This document shows, piece by piece, positions 35,303 to 43,301 of a stretch of DNA of 64,000 nucleotides; within the stretch, counting starts at the first letter, position 1, and every line of letters begins with the position of its first letter. The stretch spans positions 79,149 through 143,148 of the forward strand of contig NZ_MKXO01000006.1 of NCBI RefSeq assembly GCF_001766415.1, in the 5' to 3' direction. This DNA comes from Exiguobacterium aurantiacum. GTDB lineage: Bacteria > Bacillota > Bacilli > Exiguobacteriales > Exiguobacteriaceae. A program made the position numbers and the translations under genes. The notes beneath the pieces were generated by a model. It was not told the DNA's origin and did no database searches. It saw nothing but the letters and a program-made list of their open reading frames with translations.

Positions 35303-35335
35303 ACAGCCCTTCTCATCGCTGAGAAGGGCTGTCTT
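35303..35335. terminator. Bidirectional terminator after celB
   Basis: ACAGCCCTTCTCA / TGAGAAGGGCTGT, a 13-bp perfect stem with a 4-base loop, T-runs on both sides. Ends the PTS operon transcribed on the minus strand. Confidence 0.85.
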
Positions 35336-35341
35336 TTTTGA

Positions 35342-36670
35342 TTAAGCTGACGCTTTGTCTGCTTCTTCTTGTGCTTTCAACTCTTCACCGTACGAGACGC
35401 GGTCTTGCATGCGGACGAACGGGAGGTAGATGGCTACGGCCATAGCGATCGTGACGATCTGCAAGAGCGCTGCACGCCATCCGCCGATTAAGAAACCAGA
35501 GATGATCGGTGGTGTCGTCCATGGCACTTGAAGTGCGTTGAACGGATCGACCCAGCCCCAAAGGATTGAGAAGTACACCATGAACGATGCGATTGCAGGT
35601 ACGATGACGAACGGTACGAACATGATCGGGTTGAACACGATCGGCATCCCGAAGATGACCGGCTCGTTAATGTTGAACAAACTTGGTGCAAGCGAGAGCT
35701 TACCGAGCTGTTTCAAGTGAGCCGAACGGGCGACGATAAGTGTGGCGATGATGAATCCGATCGTGATTCCTGAACCACCGAGCTTCGTGAAGACGTCGAG
35801 GAACTGGATTGTAACGATTTTCGCGTTCTCACCGGCAACGAGTGTTTCACCCGCATCGATGAGTGCTTGGTTTTGAAGTGCGTTTGCTGTAAGGAGTGGC
35901 CCCATGATACCCATGATGATTGCGGCACCGTGAATTCCACACCACCACATGACTGACATGAGAACCATGATGATGACTGCTCCTGCGAGCGTGTCTGTCA
36001 AGTTTTGAAGTGGTGATTGAAGCACGTCATAGACGACTTCTGTGAACGTACGCTCTGCAACTGCTTGGAAGATAGCGAATGTCACAGCAGCAAGTGCGAT
36101 GATCGCAAGACCAGGAACGAGTGCCGAGAATGAGTTCGAAACACCAGGTGGGACACCGTCAGGCATTTTAATGCTGATCCCGCGTTTGATGAATTGCGAA
36201 TAAATGAATCCGACGACTAAACCGACGACGATGGCAGCGAGGACACCTTGTCCACCTGTCCATACTTTCGGGATGACTCCGTTGACTGCTTCTCCTGATT
36301 CAGAGAGGACAGATGCTTGTGTGATGATCAAGAACGAGATGATTCCGAGGATACCAGCTGGTACGCCTTCGATTTTTTCGTTTTTGACGTACGAGTAGGC
36401 GATTCCGAATACCCCGATCAAAGCTAGGATGTCAAACGTCGCACCGACGACTTGCGTGAGTGGGAGCGTCCAATCGGCTCCGAACAATCCTGACATGAAC
36501 TCGGCCCAACCTGGAATCGGTAACGCCAAGATCAGTAGGAACAGCGAACCGATGATCGTCATCGGCATTGTCAGGATGAACCCGTCCTTAATTGCAAGGA
36601 CGGGCTTTGCGTTCGCAAAACGAACGAAACCTGGTGTGAACTTTTCAAATACTCTTTCTAAGCGGCTCAT
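35342..36670 (-). CDS. celB: PTS lactose/cellobiose-family EIIC permease
   Basis: 442 residues with about ten TM helices. Starts SRLERVFEKFTPGFVRFANAKPVLAIKDGFILTMPMTIIGSLFLL, typical of CelB/LicC. INEPVIFGMPIVFNP is the conserved substrate-site motif (the NEP Glu). GIHGAAIIMGIMGPLLTANALQNQALI is another family segment. Imports and phosphorylates beta-diglucosides with EIIA/EIIB encoded upstream. AAGGAGG before ATG. Separated from EIIB by the hydrolase gene. Confidence 0.95.
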   Translation of the reverse strand: MSRLERVFEKFTPGFVRFANAKPVLAIKDGFILTMPMTIIGSLFLLILALPIPGWAEFMSGLFGADWTLPLTQVVGATFDILALIGVFGIAYSYVKNEKIEGVPAGILGIISFLIITQASVLSESGEAVNGVIPKVWTGGQGVLAAIVVGLVVGFIYSQFIKRGISIKMPDGVPPGVSNSFSALVPGLAIIALAAVTFAIFQAVAERTFTEVVYDVLQSPLQNLTDTLAGAVIIMVLMSVMWWCGIHGAAIIMGIMGPLLTANALQNQALIDAGETLVAGENAKIVTIQFLDVFTKLGGSGITIGFIIATLIVARSAHLKQLGKLSLAPSLFNINEPVIFGMPIVFNPIMFVPFVIVPAIASFMVYFSILWGWVDPFNALQVPWTTPPIISGFLIGGWRAALLQIVTIAMAVAIYLPFVRMQDRVSYGEELKAQEEADKASA

Positions 36671-36681
36671 GGGGAACCTCC

Positions 36682-38088
36682 TTATAGGTTTTCAGCGCGC
36701 GTGGCGATGATGTCTTTGTACCAGTGGAACGATTTTTTCTTCTTGCGAGCGAGTCCATTCGCGTGGTCAACGTAGATGAAGCCATACTGCTTCTTATATC
36801 CGTTGAGCCAGCTGAGAAGGTCGATTGCCGACCAAGCGTAGTAACCTGCGACGTTGACACCTTGTTCAACGGCGTGTTTCACAGCGCGTAAGTGGCCTTC
36901 GATGTATTCGATACGTGGGTCGTCGAGGATTTCGCCGTCAACGATTGGATCGACGTCGCCGAGACCGTTCTCGGTGATATAGATTTTCACGTTGCCGTAA
37001 CGCTCCTTCAACATATGCATACCGTCAAGGAACGCTTCCGGTGAGATTTCCCATGCCCATTTCGTATATACCTTGTCATCCATCATGACTGTCTTGTAGA
37101 CGCCGTCGAACGATGGGTTACCTGGGCGGCCTGTCGAGTTCTCACGACCACCGGCCATAACGAGCGCCGAGTCATTTTTCATGACGCGTTGCGGGCTGTA
37201 GTAGTTGAGACCGATGAAGTCGTTCATCGGAGCTGTACGCTTGAGAAGCTCGAGCTCTTCAGCTGTCATTTCAGGGAGAAGACCTTGCTCTTCAAGTCCT
37301 TTCACGACGTATTCTGGATATTCGCCTTTCAAGATCGGGTCATAGAACCAGTGCGTCGCATAAGCGTTCGCGTGCATTTCCGCAAATTTGTTCTCCTCGG
37401 CTTCATCGATGCTGAAGGCCGGGTTGAATACGTGCGTGATGCCGATTTCACCTTCGTAACCGTTTTGTTTGAACAACTCGACGGCACGGGCGTGTGCGAC
37501 GAAAACGTGGTGTGTCGTTTGGAAGTAACCTTTGACATCGCCTTCGATACCTGGTGGGTGTGCCCCAGTCAAGTAGCCGAGCGAGCAGAAGATGACCGCT
37601 TCATTGAACGTGATCCAGTGACGGACACGGTCGCCGAACGATTGGAAACAAGTATCGGCGAAACGTACGAACGCGTCAACCGTAGCTGGATTTTTCCAGC
37701 CGCCTGTTTCTTCAAGCGCTTGCGGGAGGTCCCAGTGGTAGAGTGTCACGAACGGGACGATGTTGTGCTTCAAGCACTCGTCGATCAAGTTGTTGTAAAA
37801 CTCAAGTCCTTTTTCGTTTACTTCCCCTGTGCCGTTCGGGAAGATACGCGGCCATGAGATTGAGAAGCGATATGATTCGAGTCCCATTTCGGCCATGAGC
37901 GCGATGTCTTCTTTATAACGATGGTAATGGTCGACTGCGACGTCGCCGTTCGTATCTTCAAATGTTTTTCCAGGAATTTTCGAGAAGACGTCCCAGTTTG
38001 AGAGTCCTTTCCCGTCCTCGTTCCATGCGCCTTCGACTTGGTAAGAAGCCGAAGCAGCGCCGAACAAGAAATCTTTTGGCATTTTCAA
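36682..38088 (-). CDS. GH1 6-phospho-beta-glucosidase
   Basis: About 468 residues. GH1 features: FLFGAASASYQVEGAWNEDGKGLSNWDVF, acid/base Glu in ITFNEAVIF, nucleophile Glu in YITENGLGDVDP, and GYYAWSAIDLLSWLNGYKKQYGFIYVD. The SAIDLLSWLNGYKKQYGFIYV segment, with S, K and Y at the phosphate-binding positions, fits phosphorylated substrates, in contrast to WSLMDNFEW of the other GH1 at 32174. Start uncertain: TTG at 38088 has GGGGTG at good spacing, ATG at 38082 is the alternative, and GTG at 38097 has no RBS. Works on the PTS product. Confidence 0.92.
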   Translation of the reverse strand: MKMPKDFLFGAASASYQVEGAWNEDGKGLSNWDVFSKIPGKTFEDTNGDVAVDHYHRYKEDIALMAEMGLESYRFSISWPRIFPNGTGEVNEKGLEFYNNLIDECLKHNIVPFVTLYHWDLPQALEETGGWKNPATVDAFVRFADTCFQSFGDRVRHWITFNEAVIFCSLGYLTGAHPPGIEGDVKGYFQTTHHVFVAHARAVELFKQNGYEGEIGITHVFNPAFSIDEAEENKFAEMHANAYATHWFYDPILKGEYPEYVVKGLEEQGLLPEMTAEELELLKRTAPMNDFIGLNYYSPQRVMKNDSALVMAGGRENSTGRPGNPSFDGVYKTVMMDDKVYTKWAWEISPEAFLDGMHMLKERYGNVKIYITENGLGDVDPIVDGEILDDPRIEYIEGHLRAVKHAVEQGVNVAGYYAWSAIDLLSWLNGYKKQYGFIYVDHANGLARKKKKSFHWYKDIIATRAENL

Positions 38089-38103
38089 AGTGGTCACCCC
38101 AGT

Positions 38104-38412
38104 TTATTTATTTACAAGCTTCAATGCGTGGTCTAATACTTTCGTTCCGTTCATCATGCCGTAGTCGACTGTGTTGATGACGTCGATTGGAACGCCTTTT
38201 GGCTCACAGATCTGTTTGCCTTTTGAAAGCAAGTACTTCACTTGTGGTCCGAGAAGAGCGACGTCGAGGTCGTTCACATACGTTTCCATTTCTGATTCTG
38301 GGTAGGCTGCGATTTCTGCCTCGAGGCCACGTTCAGCGGCAACCGCTTTCATTTTTTCTACTAACATACTTGTTGACATACCTGCTGCGCAGAAGAGTCC
38401 GATTTTCATCAT
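38104..38412 (-). CDS. celA: PTS lactose/cellobiose-family EIIB
   Basis: 102 residues, standard length. Active-site Cys at residue 8 in KIGLFCAAGMSTSMLVEKM. LLGPQVKYLL and the C-terminal DYGMMNGTKVLDHAL are family features. The start ATG overlaps the EIIA stop (ATGA). Receives phosphate from EIIA and passes it to the sugar at EIIC. Confidence 0.96.
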   Translation of the reverse strand: MMKIGLFCAAGMSTSMLVEKMKAVAAERGLEAEIAAYPESEMETYVNDLDVALLGPQVKYLLSKGKQICEPKGVPIDVINTVDYGMMNGTKVLDHALKLVNK

Positions 38413-38756
38413 TTTTGATCCATTCCTTTCAATTGGTTGATTTCGTTTTGCATGTTCATCATGTAGCCGAGCATCTCTTTTACGAGGATCGTGTTCATCA
38501 AGTGGTCTTGCGCGTGCACCATGAGGACGCCGACTGTCGCCGTTTTCCCTTGTGCTTCGAGCGTGACGAATTTTGTTTGGATAGCGTGTGCTTCTTTCAA
38601 CGTCGCGTCACCGGCTGTCACCGCTTCAGCCGCTTCCTCTGGCTTGCCTTCTTGCATGAGGAGCATTGCGTGGTGGTAACTTGCTTTCGCGTCACCTGAG
38701 AGGGCGATTAAACCGAAGATGTCTTCGGGTGTAATTTCGATTGTTTCAGAAACCAT
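38409..38756 (-). CDS. celC: PTS lactose/cellobiose-family EIIA
   Basis: 115 residues, all-helical. Phosphorylated His is in LMVHAQDHLMNTILVKEM. GLIALSGDAKASYHHAMLLMQEGKPEEAAEA is the N-terminal family region. First gene of the operon EIIA-EIIB-hydrolase-EIIC, with a good GGAGAG RBS and a clear promoter upstream. Confidence 0.96.
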   Translation of the reverse strand: MVSETIEITPEDIFGLIALSGDAKASYHHAMLLMQEGKPEEAAEAVTAGDATLKEAHAIQTKFVTLEAQGKTATVGVLMVHAQDHLMNTILVKEMLGYMMNMQNEINQLKGMDQK

Positions 38757-38789
38757 AATATCTCTCCTTTTTTTGTATGGATAACTAAG

Positions 38790-38845
38790 ATTCGTAGGTA
38801 CAAATTCTATAGTTTGATACTAGCACGACACCGCTTACATGTAAA
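38790..38845 (-). promoter_or_regulatory. PTS operon promoter with GntR operator candidate
   Basis: Minus strand: -35 TTTACA (38845-38840), 17-base spacer, -10 TAGTAT (38822-38817). Just downstream of the predicted start lies the imperfect palindrome ATTTGTACCTACGAAT (38805-38790). It shares 12 of 16 bases with ATTTGTAGGAATGAAT before the GntR gene. The spacer holds TGTAAGCGGTGTCG, a partial cre match. Confidence 0.65.
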
Positions 38846-38876
38846 CCCTTTCTTTTTGAATAAAATGTGAACGAAA

Positions 38877-38912
38877 AAAACGCACGCGAGATTAACCTCT
38901 CGAGTGCGTTTA
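38877..38912 (-). terminator. Terminator after the GntR gene
   Basis: Minus strand: ACGCACTCGAGA..TCTCGCGTGCGTTTTTTTC, an 11-bp stem with one mismatch and a T-run. Confidence 0.85.
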
Positions 38913-39620
38913 CGATTTGATGTTAGAGACTTTTAGCATCTTCACATGGCGGAAATGATGTGTCGAGCGCGATACGTCGAAGATTTGGCCGTTCGTTAAA
39001 TAGACGGTGTTGTCGACGAGAAGGGCCGGATCATTTTCGTTCAATCCGAGTAAGACGGCATCATCAGCGTTCAAGAAATCGGCGTAAATGACACGGTCGG
39101 CAAAACCGATGGCGAGTTTTTGGTCGTTACGGAAGTAGTTATAAATCGACTTCTCGGTGATGTTTCGATCGAGATAGACGACGAGGTTTTTCCGGAAGTA
39201 CGAATCTTCGACCGAGAACGGGTGGTCGTCGACGAGACGGAGGCGCTTGACGTAATAGACTGGCGTCCCGACCGGACACTTCATCCGTTCCGCCACTTCT
39301 TCGTTTGCCGTCGTCTCCTCAAAGGCGAGGACGTGTGTCTCGACTTTTCGTCCACTGAAGTCGCTCGTGAGACCTTGGAGTTTTTCGAGGTTCACATAAT
39401 CGCTGTCGTAATGGTCACGGACGAAGACGCCGCTCCCTTGGACTTGATATGCGTAGCCTTTGTTGACGAGAATCTCGATCGCTTTCCGGACCGTGTTGCG
39501 GCTGACGGCGTATTTCGTCGCATATTCGTCTTCCGTGAGGAGTTTGTTCGTATGCTGATAGACGTGATTGACGATATCCGTCTCAATCTGTTCAGCTACT
39601 TGCTTATACTTTGGGGCCAT
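38910..39620 (-). CDS. GntR/UTRA-family regulator of the PTS operon
   Basis: 236 residues. The winged HTH is YKQVAEQIETDIVNHVYQ..LLTEDEYATKYAVSRNTVRKAIEILVNKGYAYQVQGSGVFV. The UTRA ligand domain follows (KVETHVLAFEETTANEEVAERMKCPVGTPVYYVKRLRLVDDHPFSVEDSYF; ALLVDNTVYLTNGQIFDVSRSTHHF). Start at ATG 39620 (AAAGGTG upstream). Effector in this class is normally a phosphorylated sugar, here probably cellobiose-6-phosphate (inference). Confidence 0.93.
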   Translation of the reverse strand: MAPKYKQVAEQIETDIVNHVYQHTNKLLTEDEYATKYAVSRNTVRKAIEILVNKGYAYQVQGSGVFVRDHYDSDYVNLEKLQGLTSDFSGRKVETHVLAFEETTANEEVAERMKCPVGTPVYYVKRLRLVDDHPFSVEDSYFRKNLVVYLDRNITEKSIYNYFRNDQKLAIGFADRVIYADFLNADDAVLLGLNENDPALLVDNTVYLTNGQIFDVSRSTHHFRHVKMLKVSNIKS

Positions 39621-39643
39621 GACTGTTTGCACCTTTCACATCA

Positions 39644-39676
39644 ATTTGTAGGAATGAATACGCTATCATTATAGCA
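39644..39676 (-). promoter_or_regulatory. GntR gene promoter and operator candidate
   Basis: Extended -10 TGCTATAAT on the minus strand (39676-39668). Directly downstream, 39644-39659 reads ATTTGTAGGAATGAAT on the plus strand and matches the element at the PTS promoter, which suggests autoregulation. Confidence 0.55.
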
Positions 39677-39815
39677 GAAATAATTTGTAACGGTCGTAAA
39701 TCATTCGCCAATTGTTGAAAAACGTCGAATGATTGTACAGAGAATCATTGAAATCGGCGAAACGAATTCGAAAGGGTTTCGTATAAAAAAGGAGAAGAGT
39801 GAGGAGGAGAAGGGT

Positions 39816-40259
39816 ATGGCACAATCAGTTCGGATGGAACGAGAACGAGAATGGAAGCAACGACATACACGCATCGGCTATGCTTTATTAACAGTCGTCG
39901 TTCTGGCGTTCACTTTGATGTTCTTTGGACGGGCAACGTGGATTACAGTCCCGCTTGGCCTGGTCGGCGTAGCCCTGCTCGCTTCAGATGTGGCGAAATT
40001 TCGGATGAGACGGATGTATCTATTCGACTCCGCAGCCCAGAAATTGCTCCGTTGGCAGTTGTTATATGACGTCGTGAATACGAGCGTGCTCACGATTATG
40101 GTTGGTGGGCTCTTAATTTTTAGCCAAGACAACATCTATTGGGGGTTCGCCGTCCTGATTTGGGGAACGTTCGCCGAAATCGTGTCACGTCGGTTGAATC
40201 GGGCGCTACAAGCGCATGATCCGATATTACGCGCCCTCGAGCTGGAGGAAGCGCGATGA
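39816..40259 (+). CDS. Small four-helix membrane protein (tandem copy A)
   Basis: 147 residues from ATG 39816, which follows GAGGAGGAGAAGG; a longer frame from 39729 has no such signal. N-terminus is charged (EREREWKQRHTR). Helices: IGYALLTVVVLAFTLMFFG, WITVPLGLVGVALLAS, VVNTSVLTIMVGGLLIF and IYWGFAVLIWGTFAEIV. Tail: LNRALQAHDPILRALELEEAR. First of five genes in the same orientation with 4-10 base overlaps or short gaps. Family unknown; same plan as copies at 58-543 and 12690-13139. Confidence 0.75.
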   Translation: MAQSVRMEREREWKQRHTRIGYALLTVVVLAFTLMFFGRATWITVPLGLVGVALLASDVAKFRMRRMYLFDSAAQKLLRWQLLYDVVNTSVLTIMVGGLLIFSQDNIYWGFAVLIWGTFAEIVSRRLNRALQAHDPILRALELEEAR

Positions 40260-40684
40260 ATGAACGAGTCGAACAGGAACGGGCGTGGATCCATTCGTTC
40301 CAACAACTCATGTTTGGGATTGTAGGGGTGTTTCTAGTCGTCATTCTTCCAATCGTTTGGTGGACGGACAGTCTGTTTTGGGGCATCGTCTACATGGCAC
40401 TCGTGCTCGTTCCCGTCAATGTGATGTATATACGTCGCTATCAGATGCGACAACGGTTGAATCCGAAATTGACGCATCGCTATCGCCAACAGTTGGGGAG
40501 TGACGTGTTGAATACGGTTGCCTTCTTTCTCGCATTGAACGGCAATGAATTGTTGGAGACGAAAGTTTTCTATACAGTCGGTTTGCTCGTGATTGTGTTA
40601 GCTGGATGGATGACGATGAGGATTGATAAGCGGATGAAGCAGGAAGACGTGTGGCGTCCTACATATAAAGAAATAGGGAGGTGA
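40256..40684 (+). CDS. Small four-helix membrane protein (tandem copy B)
   Basis: 142 residues, overlapping copy A by 4 bases (ATGA). Helices: LMFGIVGVFLVVILPIVWWT, FWGIVYMALVLVPVNVMYI, LNTVAFFLALNG and FYTVGLLVIVLAGWMTM. The linker between helices 2 and 3 is basic (RRYQMRQRLNPKLTHRYRQQ). Tail IDKRMKQEDVWRPTYKEIGR lacks the Asp-Pro of the others. Coupled translation with its neighbours. Confidence 0.72.
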   Translation: MNERVEQERAWIHSFQQLMFGIVGVFLVVILPIVWWTDSLFWGIVYMALVLVPVNVMYIRRYQMRQRLNPKLTHRYRQQLGSDVLNTVAFFLALNGNELLETKVFYTVGLLVIVLAGWMTMRIDKRMKQEDVWRPTYKEIGR

Positions 40685-40688
40685 GGAA

Positions 40689-41132
40689 ATGGACCAGGTG
40701 CGACACGATGTTAAGAGAGTCGTCAATATTCGAAGGTATGGTGTCCCGATATGGATTGTTTATATGGCCATCTTTCTATTCGCGCTTTTCTTTGAACAGA
40801 TCTGGCTCATTCCCTTGATGTGGTTACTCGCAATTTTTCTCATCATCATGGGGAATAAAGAATATCGCATCATGCGTCATTTTGCAGAAACTTTTCAAAC
40901 CCTCAAATTGCTTCGCATACAATATGCAATGACTTGGTTGGATGCACTATTGCTTTCGACTTCAATGACGGCGCTGGTTCTCAATCACTCAATCGGATTT
41001 TTGATTGGGGCTTTATTTGCTATGATGCGTTTTACCGATTCTTATCGAGACCGATTGATTAGAAACAAACTGAAAGCGGTTGACCCTGACATGCCGACAT
41101 ACGACCAAGTGATTGAAAGGATGAAACCATAA
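40689..41132 (+). CDS. Small four-helix membrane protein (tandem copy C)
   Basis: 147 residues. Helices: VPIWIVYMAIFLFALFF, IWLIPLMWLLAIFLIIMG, WLDALLLSTSMTALVL and IGFLIGALFAMMRF. Tail: NKLKAVDPDMPTYDQVIERMKP, which matches the IDPE/VDPD tail motif of the family. GAGGTGAGG upstream. Its stop codon overlaps the next start by one base. Confidence 0.73.
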   Translation: MDQVRHDVKRVVNIRRYGVPIWIVYMAIFLFALFFEQIWLIPLMWLLAIFLIIMGNKEYRIMRHFAETFQTLKLLRIQYAMTWLDALLLSTSMTALVLNHSIGFLIGALFAMMRFTDSYRDRLIRNKLKAVDPDMPTYDQVIERMKP

Positions 41133-41641
41133 TGGAACTATCACCGCAAACAAAACAACAGATCGATACAGTGTTGCGAATGGATAAATGGACAAGCTGG
41201 GGTGTCGGCATAATCGGTGTGTCAGCAATTATCGGCATGCTGATTTACGCGTCGTATTGGGAGATGCCGGACTCGTTTTTCCTGATATTCATATTCTCTA
41301 TATTTAGTCTCGTCGTCACGACAGAGGTGATGCGTTTCCGGATGTGGCGCCGCTTCGTGAAAAATGAGAAGGCGCGAAAGCTGTTGACGCTACGGTATAC
41401 CGCTTATTTACTGGGACTTGTCGCTCTCGGCTACTACGGGATCGTTGTGTTCAATCAAACGTCGCAGCCGCAATCGTTCCAAGCATTTCTTTTATCACAA
41501 GCCTTTTTCTGGGGCGCGACGTTCTTTGGAAAATGGCTCGACCGTATCATTCAAAAACATGATGGTAACTATTTGACGGATCAAGATATCAAAGCAATTA
41601 AAGAAGCGCGGGAAATTGAAAAGGAAGAACGATATGGATAA
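41132..41641 (+). CDS. Small four-helix membrane protein (tandem copy D)
   Basis: 169 residues. Helices: WGVGIIGVSAIIGMLIYAS, FFLIFIFSIFSLVVTTEVM, AYLLGLVALGYYGIVVF and AFLLSQAFFWGATFFGKWL. Tail LDRIIQKHDGNYLTDQDIKAIKEAREIEKEERYG, with NYLTDQDI matching NYVTEAEL of copy E. Overlaps the next gene. Confidence 0.73.
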   Translation: MELSPQTKQQIDTVLRMDKWTSWGVGIIGVSAIIGMLIYASYWEMPDSFFLIFIFSIFSLVVTTEVMRFRMWRRFVKNEKARKLLTLRYTAYLLGLVALGYYGIVVFNQTSQPQSFQAFLLSQAFFWGATFFGKWLDRIIQKHDGNYLTDQDIKAIKEAREIEKEERYG

Positions 41642-42104
41642 GCGGAGCCAGATGCGTGAACTGACGGCGTTCGATGAGGCAAAGCATTCCACGGTCGCGT
41701 TCATCTCAGCGGTGTTCGCTGGGCTCATGTTTTTCTCGCTAGAATATGGCTGGCTCTCGCCGGTGATGGTTATGTTTCTCGGTGCGGTAGCGAGTCTGCC
41801 GGACTTCCGGAAAATGTGGCGTCGTGAGAACATCAAGAAACAGTATTTACAGTCGCGGGAAGCGAGGCGGCTCATTCACTTCAATTCATTGTTCGGGCTC
41901 ATCTTCCTACCGCTCATTTTGGTATGGGTATATGCGCTGCTGACGGATTTGATTTCGCTCCAAACGTTTGCGTTGATTGGTTTGGTGGCGTATTTGATTG
42001 CCATCGTCGAACAACGTTTGTATGAACGCCACATGGTCAATCTCGACAACAACTATGTCACCGAAGCCGAATTGCGAGAAGAACGAAAATGGGGGAGCGC
42101 ATGA
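41634..42104 (+). CDS. Small four-helix membrane protein (tandem copy E)
   Basis: 156 residues from ATG 41634 (AAGGAAG upstream), overlapping copy D by 8 bases. Helices: STVAFISAVFAGLMFFSL, YGWLSPVMVMFLGAVASL, FGLIFLPLILVWVYALLTDL and FALIGLVAYLIAIVEQRLY. Tail: NLDNNYVTEAELREERKWGSA. Closest to copy D. Ends in a hairpin shared with the convergent gene at 42120. Confidence 0.73.
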   Translation: MDKRSQMRELTAFDEAKHSTVAFISAVFAGLMFFSLEYGWLSPVMVMFLGAVASLPDFRKMWRRENIKKQYLQSREARRLIHFNSLFGLIFLPLILVWVYALLTDLISLQTFALIGLVAYLIAIVEQRLYERHMVNLDNNYVTEAELREERKWGSA

Positions 42105-42116
42105 GCGCTTTCCCCG
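42091..42116. terminator. Hairpin between convergent genes
   Basis: GGGGGAGCGC-ATGA-GCGCTTTCCCC overlaps the last codons and stop of copy E. T-rich on the right side only. Confidence 0.5.
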
Positions 42117-42119
42117 TCT

Positions 42120-42455
42120 TCATTTGAACGTACGGATGATGAAGTAAAGGCAGCCGAGGAAGGGGATTAAGAACAGTGCACCGAGCCATTCGCCTTGGCC
42201 GAAAACGAGCCAGGCGAACAACTGGAACGATAGAATGCCACCGGCCGCGAGCCCAGCGAAGCGGAGCGCTTTCGGTCGCTTTGATGGTTCCTCCCACCAC
42301 TCTTTAAAGAACGGCAAGCTGAACAACAGCGCCAAGCCGAGAAAGAACGCAGCCGGAAACACGAGCACATCCCCGCGCGCATCCTGTCCGTTAAACTGTA
42401 GCCATTTCGAGAGAATCGATAAGGTGATGCCGATGACGAGAAAGAGCCCGCTCAT
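42120..42455 (-). CDS. Hypothetical membrane protein
   Basis: 111 residues with four hydrophobic segments (LFLVIGITLSILSKWL; LVFPAAFFLGLALLFSLPF; FAGLAAGGILSFQLFAWLVFG; LGALFLIPFLGCLYFII) and a polar loop KEWWEEPSKRPK. RBS GGAGG. It differs from the neighbouring tandem family in loop lengths and lacks the acidic tail. Family unknown. Confidence 0.65.
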   Translation of the reverse strand: MSGLFLVIGITLSILSKWLQFNGQDARGDVLVFPAAFFLGLALLFSLPFFKEWWEEPSKRPKALRFAGLAAGGILSFQLFAWLVFGQGEWLGALFLIPFLGCLYFIIRTFK

Positions 42456-42491
42456 ATCCGTTCCTCCGTTTCATCTCTATATACTATTATC

Positions 42492-42635
42492 ATGCACGAA
42501 CCGCGTCAGGCGGACAAGCCTCCAAAAAAATGGCTTGTTAGTGAAAGTGGTGACTTTTACGTGAACGGTAAAAAAGTCGACAGCACGAAGTTTGTTCAGG
42601 CGACTAGTTTTGCCATTCGAAACGGACTAGCATGA
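42492..42635 (+). CDS. Possible 47-residue ORF in a 354-base gap
   Basis: ATG to TGA reading MHEPRQADKPPKKWLVSES, then FYVNGKKVDSTKFVQATSF, ending AIRNGLA; polar with no TM. There is no ribosome binding site, but a TATACT-like -10 (TATATACTAT) lies just before the ATG, so it would have to be leaderless. It could be a gene remnant. The rest of the gap (42636-42809) holds an AT-rich stretch and the RBS of the next gene. Confidence 0.3.
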   Translation: MHEPRQADKPPKKWLVSESGDFYVNGKKVDSTKFVQATSFAIRNGLA

Positions 42636-42809
42636 GACTGTATCTGAAAAAAACGGTCGAATAAAAAACAAAAAAATAATGCTTACGAAGCAGGCCTCCA
42701 ATTTGCTACACTATGAAAATCAGTTTGTAGAGATATCGGTTTCGTACCGAAAATATATGTCGCAAGATACGTCTGCCATCTGAAATCATATGTGTACGGA
42801 GGCTTTATT

Positions 42810-43301
42810 ATGCACTTGGAAGACCGGTTACCTCAAAACCCAAAAGAAGGCGTTTTGTTCATGTTGATTATCTCGATTTTATCCGTGAACACGATTGCCC
42901 CGATCATCGTCGGCATGGAGCGCGGCTTTAGTGTCGCCCATTACGTCGATACGCTCAAAATCATCCCGTTCGCTTGGATTGCGCTCATCGTGTTGATCCG
43001 TTTTATCGTGAAGCCGCTAGCCGGTATACTATTTAACCGGCTTGCCGGTCAGACGGACGGCTTCAACGCCCGTATCTTGTTGAACATCGTCCTAAACGTC
43101 TCGATGATCTCGTTTGTCATGACGATTATCGGACCATGGATCGGTATGGGCGAGATCAACTTCGAAACGTTGCATCACTTCTTCCCGACGTGGTTCCGCA
43201 ATTTCGGCATCGCGTTTTGGATAGAGTTGTTGTTCGCTCAGCCGATTGCTCGAGCCGTCATGAAGTCGATTCATACACGAAAACGCCTGAAGACCGCTTA
43301 A
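42810..43301 (+). CDS. DUF2798-like four-helix membrane protein
   Basis: 163 residues from ATG 42810 (CGGAGG eight bases upstream; an earlier start at 42792 lies over the RBS). Starts LEDRLPQNPKEGVLFMLIISILSVNTIAPIIV, with the LPxNxKEGxLF motif of this family. A second similar pair follows (ARILLNIVLNVSMISFVMTIIGPWIG...HFFPTWFRNFGIAFWIELLFAQPIARAVM), with two repeats of about 75 residues. Function unknown; often regulated by MarR/TetR proteins elsewhere. Confidence 0.78.
   Translation: MHLEDRLPQNPKEGVLFMLIISILSVNTIAPIIVGMERGFSVAHYVDTLKIIPFAWIALIVLIRFIVKPLAGILFNRLAGQTDGFNARILLNIVLNVSMISFVMTIIGPWIGMGEINFETLHHFFPTWFRNFGIAFWIELLFAQPIARAVMKSIHTRKRLKTA

Noticed and set aside
37189..37857. 222-codon plus-strand ORF inside the 6-phospho-beta-glucosidase gene
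   Set aside because: Antisense shadow; no RBS and no recognisable motif.
42739..42753. Small palindrome TCGGT-TTCGT-ACCGA upstream of the DUF2798-like gene as an operator
   Set aside because: Only five base pairs and no second copy; could be chance.
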